Positions 44,086 to 54,531 of a stretch of 64,000 nt of DNA are shown piece by piece. The notes under the pieces were generated by a model. It saw nothing but the letters and a program-made list of their open reading frames with translations, searched no databases and was not told the origin of the DNA. The stretch comes from Primula veris (Eukaryota > Streptophyta > Magnoliopsida > Ericales > Primulaceae): NCBI GenBank assembly GCA_963682055.1, contig OY821747.1, forward strand, positions 24,550,126-24,614,125, given 5' to 3'. The translations under genes and the position numbers were made by a program. Numbering within the stretch: the first letter of the stretch is position 1; each line of letters starts with the position of its first letter.

Positions 44086-45119
44086 GGAGTTATTTTTTCA
44101 TTGTGCTGTTTACTCAGCACAATAAGAGACCCGGAATTGGAAATCCCGGATCCACATGGCATTATTATTATTATTTTTCTTTAATTCACAAATAAATAAG
44201 TGGATGAAAAAAATTCACGTAGAACCCGTACTTCCTAATCCCACGTCCTACGTGGCTATTAGCTCACATTAAATTGAATTATTCGTGAACTTCTCAACCC
44301 CACGTATTATTAGGTCCCATTAAATTGAATTATTTGTAGTTTTTTATACTATGAAAATGTATTTTAATTTATGAATGTTAACTTATTAATAAACAAATAA
44401 ATATTTCTCAATATTATAAAAAATTGAATAAAAACCCAACAATATTGTTACTTATTAGCAAATATAAATTAAATTCATCGATATATTTATTAACATAAAA
44501 TTTAAGCTCAACAATTGTAGAATGAAATTGATTTGAGAAAAAAATTAGTAATTTTATAATTATATATAGAGACGGTGGCTGTAACTTTTAGGGTTTATTT
44601 AAGAGAAATTGTGAGTACAATTGTAGAATGAAATTGATTTGAGAAAAAAATTAATAATTTAATAATTATATATAGAGATGGTGGCCGCAACTTTTAAGGT
44701 TTATTTAGGAGAAATTGTGAGAAAAACTAATATAATGATTAATTCAATTTATATTTGCTAATAAGTTACAATAGTGTTGGGTTTTTATTCATTGTTTTAT
44801 AATATTGAGAAATATTTTTTTGTTTATTAATAAGTTAACATTCATAAATTAAAATACATTTTCATAATATAAAAACCACAAATAATTCAATTTAACGGGA
44901 CTTAATAATACGTAGGGTTGAGAAACCCACGAAGAATTCAATTTAATGTGACCCAATAACCACGTAGGACGTGGGGTTGGAAAGTCCGAGTTCTGCGTTG
45001 ATTTTTTCATCCACTTATTTATTTGTGAATTAAAAAAAAATGGTGTCACGTTGACCCGAGATTTCAAATCCCGCGTCTCTTATTGTGCTGAGTAAGCAGC
45101 ACAATGAAAAAATAACTCC
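44086..45119. mobile_element. Fold-back element of about 1 kb with inverted arms of several hundred bp
   Basis: The left end (GGAGTTATTTTTTCATTG, tgctgtttactcagcaca) is mirrored at the right end (gtgctgagtaagcagcac, CAATGAAAAAATAACTCC). Inverted similarity continues inward through ccacgtcctacgtgg / ccacgtaggacgtgg and well beyond. The centre holds a tandem duplication of about 106 bp (starts 44511 and 44617, acaattgtagaatgaaattg). Transcribed, it would form a long hairpin RNA. No coding capacity; superfamily not assigned. Confidence 0.8.
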
Positions 45120-45127
45120 CTGACCAA

Positions 45128-45575
45128 CCCGGGGCGGACCCAGGAGGTGGATGGGGGTACCCGTGGTCACGCCGACGGCGATTTTTATTTTTTTTATGTG
45201 TAATTTAAAATTTTCTAATATATATACATTAATAGTCCTCCCTAATTAAACAAAAGAGCTGTTGGTGTAGTATAAAATTGAATTTAAGATAATGAAAGAT
45301 TAAGAGTTCAAATCATTTTAGTTGTTTTTTTCTAAAATTTTCAGTTTTTACCTTTAAATTACCAAATTTTGACCATTGTATTTTCCCAAATAAGATTATT
45401 AAAAAAATTATTTTATTATACAATGTCATTTGTGTTAACTTCATATTTATTTTATAGTATGTTAAACATAGAAAAAAATATTTATTTTTGTATTAGATCT
45501 TATTTATTTTATTTTTTATTCGACATATTTTTTATACGGAGTCACAAAAAAACTATATTGATTCCGCCCCTACCT
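45128..45575. mobile_element. Possible hAT-like MITE with GGGGCGGA ends
   Basis: The left end ggggcggacccagg and the right end attccgcccctacc share GGGGCGGA in inverted orientation, an end type common in plant hAT MITEs. No clear target duplication was seen and the interior is AT-rich, so the call is tentative. The open frame at 45369-45689 crosses its edge and is not credible. Confidence 0.45.
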
Positions 45576-45754
45576 TTTATTAAGGAAAAAATTTCATTGA
45601 ATGTGAAGGTGTTTTTATTGATAACACTGGAGTATCTTATTAATTTTGGGTGTGCATGGTTTAATACTTTGATTCATTTGTTTGTGTAATTTACTTTATT
45701 AAACCTATCAACGTCTAACTTACACTAAAAAAAAATATACAAATATCTATGAGA

Positions 45755-45903
45755 ATTATGACCGTTTTTTTTATGACGGGCCTATTAGTTACTGGTTTTG
45801 TGGTGAGTTTGTGACAGAAAAATGAATTTGTGACATTCTTGTGACAGAAAAGTCATTTTGTGACAAAATTTGACTATTACAAAATCAACATTATTTTGTA
45901 GTG
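45755..45903 (-). mobile_element. CACTA-type transposon terminus
   Basis: Read on the minus strand from 45903, the sequence begins CACTACAAAATAATG and continues with repeats of TTTTGTCAC and TCTGTCAC in both orientations, as in CACTA subterminal regions. The other terminus was not found, so this is probably a truncated end. Confidence 0.6.
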
Positions 45904-48307
45904 TTATACATTCACCACTCCTGTTAGTTTTTAAAATGATATCACATTAAATTTTACAGGTCCGTCGATCGTAGTTTTACACCTAAAAAGTAAAATATAT
46001 TTTTTACGTCTTTTTAGCTTCGTCCAAAAATTCATATCATACAAACACCCAAAAAAAACATGAAAAAAATTATAAAATCGTCACCATGGAATATTTAAAC
46101 AAAAAATTATATTTCTACGTCATACTGTACAAATATATATACCATGAAATTAAGAAAGGTTAATTATTATTGTATTGTTTCAGGAAAAAAAAAACGATAT
46201 ATTTTTAAAATAAAATAATGTCTATTCAAGGGGAGCCAGGTGACTAATTGGAGTCGCATCTAGGCCTTACTTCAAAAAATACTGAATTATACAGAAATTT
46301 AAGAGAAAATTTAATACTTTTATGTCGAGGGGTCCACTATTTTTATATACCACCTAATAATAAGTTTTTCACTTTATTTGCTGTCATGCAAATCTGCGTG
46401 CGGGTGTTAAACTACTTAATGACACGTTTCCCGACAGCCTCTCGTTCTGTACACACGTCTCGTCTTTTCAATTTTTGTCACTTTTGCTAATTTATCAGTT
46501 ATCACTCGACACGTAATCATAATGGTCACACTCTATTTTATCAAAATTTAAGAGGGTTTATTTTGTTGTCCAAATATAATACTATTTATCTTAAATTATT
46601 TTTAATATTTGTCAAAGTAAACGTATTATTTTACTTACGTTTTTTTTCTCATATTTAATTTATAAATACATTAATATAAACATACTCTACAACTATTATA
46701 TTAACAAAAACATACCTTTAAAATTTAAATGTTTATTTTGTAGTCCAAATATAATACTATTTCGCTTAAATTATTTTTAAGATTGTCAAAATTAGGGTCT
46801 GATTAAAAAAAAAATCCAATCCAAGATACAAGGGTTAACAAAAACTATGTAGGGTTAAGTTCTATTTTTCAATAACTAATTAAATTTTTTTATTTATAAT
46901 AAATTAGGATTTGATAAATTAAAAACAAATTGTAAAACATACTAAAAAGCCAAATAAAAATTTGAAATCTTAGAAGAGTTTACCCTAAATTTAAATTTTA
47001 ATCAAATACTCGTTATAATTAATAATTAATATTTAAGTTTAGGTTAGACCCTTCTAAAATTTCATATTTTTATTTGATAATTTATTGTGTTTTATAATTT
47101 ATTTTTAATTTAAAAAGAAAGTTTTTTGACATAATATTTTCATCCTCTAAACGTTGTTTTGAATTTTTTGATTATCCGGCTCTTTTAGACTTGATGAGCT
47201 CTTTTGGAGCATGACACCGAGATGTATAATGACAACTTTTAATTATTTAAGACAGAATACGTACTGATATATTAATAATAACGGTACTATAAATACCTAT
47301 GGGCTCGATTCATCCCTTACTAGTCTACTAGCAGTGAGCCATGGTGGAAGTAACATTTAAGATTATCTCGGTTTATTATGTTTAGAAGGGTTTACTATTT
47401 ACTAAACATTCCCTCCATTCTAATTTGGGTAATTCAATCTGGGTTGAAAAAAATTAATTTGGTTGAATAAAATTGGGTTGAAAAAAATTGCTAGAAGTAT
47501 ATTAAAATATTATGTCAAGTGATTACTATATTATGTCGAAGTATATTAAAATTGGGTTAAAAAAATTGCTAGAAGTAATTCAATCAGCTAGCAATTTTTT
47601 AATATACTATTTACTAATTTTAAATTAATTTGGGTTGAAAAAAATTGCTATAAGTATATTAAAATATAGTAATATTTAGTTATGATAATAAATTTGATAG
47701 AAAAGTTGAAAAATGTATAAAATTAAACTGTTATCCTAAAAATATAAAAGTGATATTAATTATGTTAAATATGAGAAAAAGTGTAAGCGGACTTGAAAAT
47801 TACCCATTGCCGTTTAAGCACCAGTAGGTGGTAGAGTGTCAATAATATTCATAACGTTCTAATTAGAGATGGAAAAAAAGCTAAATAACAGTATTACTTC
47901 TAAGTTGCAATAGAGTCGGTCGGGTTATGCTTATGCTCGGCTCATCTAATAAACGAGCCTCAAAATTTTGTTCCGACTCGACTTCTTTATAAACAAGCTC
48001 GAGCAAAGTCTGTACACGAGTCAGATCTGAACACGTCTATAAAATTGTTCATTGTATTGTCGCATAGCAAGAAATCTTTTTTACCTAACTACAATATATA
48101 CTTAGATTATAATCAATAACACAAGTAATTATTCTAGACTTCTAGTCATTATATAAACTATAATGTGAGTATTAAAAAAAGAGAAGTTTTATTATATAAA
48201 AAATGAAGAGTTCTTTTGGACAGTGTGCATTTTATATTATAAACAGTCCCTATTAATTTTTCAGTTTCGTTTTATTAGTAAAACGAATTGGGACTTTCAC
48301 AATGAGG
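45904..48307. other. AT-rich intergenic DNA with decayed repeats
   Basis: No gene. Visible structure: a direct repeat 'ttattttg(t/a)gtccaaatataatactattt' at about 46560 and 46735; inverted segments at about 46919-46995 and 47036-47116 (both with accctaaa/aggg and tttttatttg words); a tandem block 'ttgggttgaaaaaaattgctagaagtatatt' three times in 47410-47670 (given as shared words); and a 'gctcgactcg' type fragment near 47940-48020, a common plant repeat end. Confidence 0.5.
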
Positions 48308-48843
48308 TTGGATTTTTATACTACACTTTTTCTGAAAAAACTCACAAACCGTACAAAAAATTTACGGTTTACAGAAATTAATATACGGTTTGCATGTATT
48401 TTTGCAAACCGTACATTAAATGTACGGTTTGCATGTAATTTTTTTTTTTGTGTGTGTAATTTCAATTTGTAAAATAGGAAAAATATATAAAATATGCAAA
48501 TCCATAATTCACTTAGCTATATATAATTGTTTGTTGTTTGTTTATATTAATTATAGAAATTATAATAATTGTTGATATTTGTCCCATTTTTGCATTATTT
48601 TTTTTTTTTGTAATTTCAATTTGTAAAATAGGAAAAAATATATAAAATATGCAAATCTATAATTCACTTAGCTATATATAATTGTTTGTTGTTTGTTTAT
48701 ATTAATTATAGAAATTATAATAATTGTTGATATTTGTCCTATTTTTTGCATTATTTATTTTTTTTGAGTAATTTCAATTTGTAAAATAGGAAAAAATATA
48801 TAAAATATGCAAATCCATAATTCACTTAGCTATATAATTATAG

Positions 48844-49768
48844 TTGGCAGATACCGACGCCTGACAGAGTAGTTCAAAATATGATTAGGGCTGGTTTTTA
48901 TGGTATTCACACTATAGGTAATTATAGCGTAGACCGAGGCTTGCTTACATCCTTAGTTGATAGGTGGCGTGATGAGACGCACACGTTCCATTTTGTCGGT
49001 GGAGAGTTGGGGATATCTTTACAGGATGTAGAGATTATACTTGGTCTCAGGGTGGATGGTCTTGCTGTTACCCGATCGGAGCGGAATGATAACAGGGCGA
49101 GCAGGTTATATATAATAGAGAGTTTGTTGGGTGTTAGACCGGCTGACAATCAAGTGGATACAAACTGTTTGACAGTTAGACTTGATTGGATGTTCCACAC
49201 CTTTGGTGAATTACCCCCCAACCCTAGTGAGAAGCATTTGTTATATCAGTATAGGGCTGCCATGTTATTATTACTGGGGGCACATGTGTTTTCAGATAAG
49301 AGCAGTGATCAGATTCCACTCTGGCCTCTGCCATTTCTGGAGCATTTTGACACATGTGCTGAGTATAGTTGGGGATCAGCTCTTCTGGGCTGCCATGTTA
49401 TTGTTCTGTGCCTCTCATAATGAGAGATTGAGTTCCACCCCACAGACAGGTTCATGAGACAGTTCGGTTTTGTTCAGCGGGTCCCTACATATATTTGGAA
49501 ACCCAAACAGGGTCACGGCAAGGATAGAAGATATGGGATTGTGCAAAAACACGATTGGCCTGCACTTTTTACAGAGTTTATAACCGTGTGGAATGACCGC
49601 CACAACCGGCTTGTTAACGGCGAATTTGGTACGGGGACGTCACTGGATTACATGAGATGGTATAGAGAGAGGACCCGCATCTTTATAAACCCACCTGAAC
49701 TTGCCCGGCCATCTCACGGTTTCCGGGAGCATACGGGTGTGCTCAATAAAATGGTAACAACTAGTTAA
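48844..49768 (+). pseudogene. Plant mobile domain (PMD/MAIN-like) gene, internally deleted
   Basis: Coding similarity begins at 48844, after a possible splice acceptor (ttatag), with WQIPTPDRVVQNMIRAGFYG, then LLTSLVDRWRDETHTFHF, GELGISLQDVEIILGLRVDG, DTCAEYSWGSALL. It resumes after a gap and a frameshift near 49420-49445 with FHPTDRFMRQFGF, YIWKPKQG, SLDYMRWYRERTRIFINPPE, ending at 49768. The middle of the domain, normally about a hundred residues, is missing. PMD proteins are transposon-derived; the MAIN/MAIL members act in genome stability and silencing. This copy is probably non-functional. Confidence is high for the family and moderate for the exact break. Confidence 0.75.
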
Positions 49769-49774
49769 AGTTCA

Positions 49775-49962
49775 TTTAATGATAACCAAACAATTATTTT
49801 AATTATCTAATTAAACAATGATAACCAATTAATGATAACCAAACAATGATAACTCAATGATAACCAATTAATGATAACTAAATAATCATAACTCAATGAT
49901 AACCAATTAATAATAACCAAACAATGATAACTCAATTATAACCAAACAATGATAACTCAAAA
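49775..49962. repeat. Short-period tandem repeat (ATGATAACCAA words)
   Basis: Repeated aatgataaccaa / caatgataactca words of 11-13 bp, about a dozen copies with variation, directly after the PMD fragment. Confidence 0.8.
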
Positions 49963-51087
49963 CGGGTAAATATTAATAAAGCGTAACAATTTTTATTTTT
50001 CTCAATCAAAACAAATAACCATCATAAACATGTAACATCATAACCAAACCATTAGTAATAAATATCTAAATAACACAAATTTGAATAAAAACCCTAATTT
50101 TTTTATTAAATGGGACAAATATCAACAATTATTATAATTTCTATAATTAATATAAACAAACAACAAATAATTATATATAGCTAAGTGAATTATGGATTTG
50201 CATATTTTATATATTTTTTCCTATTTTACAAATTGAAATTACACAAAAAAAATAAATAATGCAAAAAATGGGACAAATATCAACAATTATTATAATTTCT
50301 ATAATTAATATAAACAAACAACAAACAATTATATATAGATATTTTTTCCTATTTTACAAATTGAAATTACAAAAAAAAATAATAATAATGCAAAAATGGG
50401 ACAAATATCAACAATTATTATAATTTTTATAATTAATATAAAAAAACAACAAACAATTATATATAGCTAAGTGAATTATGGATTTGCATATTTTATATAT
50501 TTTTTCCTATTTTACAAATTGAAATCACAAAAAAAAAAAAATAATAATGCAAAAATGGGACAAATATCAACAATTATTATAATTAATATAATTAATATAA
50601 ACAAACAACAAACAATTATATATAGCTAAGTGAATTATGGATTTGCATATTTTATATATTTTTCCTATTTTACAAATTGAAATTACACAAAAAAAAAAAA
50701 AAAAAAAAAAAATTACATGCAAACCGTACATTTAATGTACGGTTTGCATGTAATTTCTGTAAACCGTAAATTTTTTGTACGGTTTGTGCGTTTTTTCAGA
50801 AAAAGTGTAGTATAAAAATCCAATCTATTTCATGATTGCACCCCCATTACAAGTTTAATTGTGTTACAGTCCTGAGACTTACTTACACACGATAATTCAA
50901 GTGGGGGCCAATAAGCATCTTTCAAACAACAAGCAAAAGATTGAAGTAAATTTTTTTTTAAAAAAAATCAAGAAAGTGAGATCAAAGGTGGACCCAAACG
51001 ATTCAAATTCTGTAAAGTTTATATTATTCAAATCTTTTAAAATTCAATTTAAATAATAAATATAAAAAATCTAATGGTCTATATTTA

Positions 51088-51326
51088 TACTCTCTTCGTT
51101 TCTATTTAATTATCCATTACAAAATTACGTGCAATTTTGATCGGCTTATAACTTGTATCGAAATTGTCGAAATGAATTTTTTTTAAATCTAATCATAAAA
51201 TTTAACATTTGAACTATATGATCAACTTTTGAAAATTTTCATTCCGATAATTTTTATACAAGTTATTGGCCGGTCAAAATTACATGTAGTTTCGTAGTGA
51301 ACAATTAAATAGGAACGGAGGGAGTA
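51088..51326. mobile_element. Stowaway-type MITE
   Basis: TA sites at 51088-51089 and 51325-51326 flank terminal inverted repeats (left CTCTCTTCGTTTCTATTTAA, right complement CTCCCTCCGTTCCTATTTAA). The internal halves are also inverted (aattttgatcggcttataac / ttattggccggtcaaaatt). Confidence 0.85.
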
Positions 51327-51784
51327 TGTGTGTTTGTAATTTTTCTTTTTACATAATTTTAATATATAAAATTAGATATATTAAAATCATTAATTTTTTT
51401 TTACTATTTTTAATTAATACTTAAGTTTAGCGTAATCTTAATTAGGGTTCTATAATTTTATTTGAGTTTTTATTGTATTGTAAAGTTATTTTTTAATTTA
51501 CAAAATCATAATTTATAATTTATATATTAAAATTTTATAAAAGAAATTTACAAAATTCATAACTAAATATAGACCATTAGATTGTTTTTATTTTATCCGT
51601 TAAATTCAACTCTAGAACATTTGAGTGCACTATAATTATCCATTTTTTGATGTCTTACTTTTTTAGGATATGCTACCCTACTTTTTTAGGGGTCATTGGA
51701 TCTAAAGTAATCTCATCCAAGATTTAACAAAAATTATGGAAATATTACTATGAAGTTTCTAATCGCAAATGCGATTAGGCATAT

Positions 51785-51972
51785 TATTTTTGAGTAATAC
51801 TACCGTAAACCCGGTATAGTAAGTCGAAGGGTATGTCATTCACTAAAAACCCAACATTTATTAATGAACCCCAAAATAACTATCATAAAATTAATTTAAA
51901 ATTAAAACTAAAATAGTCTATTGTTTGACACACCCTAAATTATAGTGCACCGACTTCATATAATTGTTTCCT
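51785..51972. mobile_element. MITE related to the copy at 29085
   Basis: It contains the shared block 'taatgaaccccaaaa...taaaattaatttaaaatt' and the end 'gacacaccctaaattatagtgcac'. The left part (acccggtatagtaagtc) pairs weakly with that end. Older and more diverged than the 29-kb copy. Confidence 0.5.
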
Positions 51973-52314
51973 GTCATTTCAAGTTCTGTACGTGTATGAA
52001 GAAAAAAATAAAAATTAAATTTATTAACCGTACCGAAAAAATATCGGATATAATTATACTACGTCATTTCAAGTTTGTTATGTAAAAATAAAAAATAAAT
52101 TTATCCACTGTACCAAAAAAATATCGAATATGTAAAACTTTTTTTTTCATAGTTTTTTTTGTTGACATAGTATAATGGACTCCAAAAAAAAAATAGGACA
52201 GAGTATCATAAACAAATGAGACATCATCCGCATTATACACGCTGTATATAGTTTGAATCGGAACCGAATCAACTTGCAAATTTTAGAAAAATTAAAATGG
52301 GCCTACTGGGTGAT

Positions 52315-52402
52315 CAACACGTGTCCATAAGCTAATGTGGTACACGTGGCAAAACGTGGTACCAGATCCACAGCTAAAGCAAACTGCAGAAAGCGACGTG
52401 TC
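52315..52402. promoter_or_regulatory. Orphan cluster of ACGTG motifs
   Basis: ACACGTGTCC (52317), ACACGTGGC (52342), AACGTGGT (52353) and GACGTGTC (52395) lie within 90 bp. Such clusters normally mark bZIP-regulated promoters, but I find no gene within 2 kb on either side. Confidence 0.4.
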
Positions 52403-54531
52403 AACTTATTTTAAATAAAATTATAAATTCGTAACTTAATTTTTTGTTTTCCACAATAGTAGTTAGAGCTAAAATTAGATGCACTTCTATCAAATTTTGT
52501 ATTGTACTAAGTAGTACTCATCTACTAATATAATAAGTTCCAAATTGGATTTATTTAAGAAAGGGGATTGCTCATTGCATCATAGTCTGTCTAACTGACT
52601 ATATCAATCACGTACGTGTGTTTTCTTTTGCTTATCATAAAGGAAATTAAAAAAATAGGTTTCATAAGACAAATTTTTTTTTCCTCCTTATTATGCTTCA
52701 TAAGAGTAAAACACTTGTTGTTAAATCCACATTTTGTATTTCATAAAAGAACGTACTCTTACCGGAAAAGTAAAGATAACATTCATAAGGAATGTTGTTT
52801 AATTTGTTTGAATCTCAAGCCTAATTTTGCACATCATATTGGTTGATACAAAACTATTAAACTAATAAGTGTTTTACTTTTTATTTTTACAAAAAAAAAA
52901 ATGTATAAAGAAAAACTTAAAAAGGATTTCACTCCGACCCTCGTAACAAATAAATTTACAAATTCACAAGTTGTGGGTATCAATTATATCCACTAGGCTA
53001 ACCCAAATGATTTACAAAGTGTTGGTCTGAACTCTGAATTAATATATATATATCTGAACTCTGAATTAATATATATATCTGAACTCTGAATTAGACTCAT
53101 TCTTGTTTTCACACAAGTTGTAAGACTATGAATATTTTAATTCATAACACGATGTATAATGTTCACGTCACATCGTACGTGTAACTTTCATTTTAAGTGT
53201 AACTTATGGGAATGATCAGCTTTGCACCATTGGTATAATGAGAAACGTCTAAATCACTAGAAACAAAAAGTATTTTTAATTGTCAACCAGATCACTACTC
53301 TTTAATTATTTATTTCCATTTGAAGATGAATATTTGATTGGATTACTGCTCTTACTAGTGGATTTTAAAGGTCTTGGATAAATTTAATTGAAAGAAAAAT
53401 TAGTTGGGAGACAAAATTATGTTTTCTCAATGAGGCTGACTAACAAAGCAATCAGCTATCTTGTTCGTTAGTGCCAAATTGCGGATAGATAACACGGGTT
53501 GGCTTTATAAATATTAATATCTGGTTCAACTTGTCATTTTTATCATAGAAATAATACTACAACTTACTCAAACTAATGTCAATTGGCAAGATGTTAGATC
53601 CTTTTTTCATCAATGCAGCTACTTGTTCTATTTTATTGCCTTCAAAGCCACAAATCATACTATTGAGTGTTTACAAGGTAATGATGTGGTTTATATGTAG
53701 GTAACGATAATTTATACATGTATGCATTATTTGGTCGAACGCAGCGACACGAGAATGTGAGGTGAAAGGTTTCATACTTGAATTTCTGCTATTACATCGG
53801 GATAAAGTTATCCTAAATCGATACACACAATTCTGGTAAATTGTTATTTACAAAATTTTAACTGCATTGTTTCCCTTGACATACTAGATTACTGGTGATG
53901 AGAGTATAAGGGTTTTGCTTGATGTAGTTTTAAGCAAAAAGACAGATTCGTTAAGACCGATATAAAGGCGGTTTTATGCAGCTAATGATTCTAGTATGAT
54001 GGGCTAAAATTCCAAAAACTTCAGCTTCTAGCTTACCTACCAGTAGGTTGACTTATAAGCAAATTGCGAAACAAGTGATGTTAAATGCTGTGGCCTGTAA
54101 GCGTGTAACCTACCAAGTCTTAAAAATGTTTATTAAGATTAGCAGTCATGGTGTGCCAAACAAAGGTTCTTCATACTTAAATGCAAGAGAAACCGGAAAT
54201 TCTCTTCACTAATCCCAATTGAAAAGGGATATCCTTAATAAAAACCAAACTAATGTTTAAGGATCACACAGAAATCATTTCCCTGAAAGAAAGGCGAATA
54301 TACATGGAATTCGGTATTACAATATCGAAAATCTCAACATAAATTATTTCCTTAGAAACCCATCGGAAAAAACCCTGGGAGATCATCAAGATTTTTTCAT
54401 TAAGTTGCTAGGACTGAACAACCATACTACTAAAAATGGAAAGAAGGAAATGTTCTTTCTAAAAGAAAACAAAATGACCAAAAACGCCATTAGATCATAT
54501 CACACTTTTATGTTGAGATAGAAAGTCGATT
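52403..54531. other. Intergenic DNA
   Basis: No convincing gene. A small tandem (atatatctgaactctgaatta, three copies) is at about 53043-53095. Short frames such as 52616-52846 have no protein character. Confidence 0.4.

Larger units (their letters stand above)
48308..50823. mobile_element. 2.5-kb inverted-repeat element carrying a plant-mobile-domain gene fragment
   Basis: The ends TTGGATTTTTATACTACAC (48308) and its complement (ending 50823) open near-perfect inverted repeats of about 140 bp. Each contains a 31-bp near-perfect palindrome (48403-48433 and 50718-50748; arms TGCAAACCGTACATT). Inside these are arrays of a unit of about 155 bp, three copies on the left (about 48450-48838) and four in opposite orientation on the right (about 50110-50695). 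A broken PMD-type gene sits between. No target duplication was found at the ends. The Mutator superfamily is a guess based on PMD genes often riding in MULEs. Confidence 0.75.
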
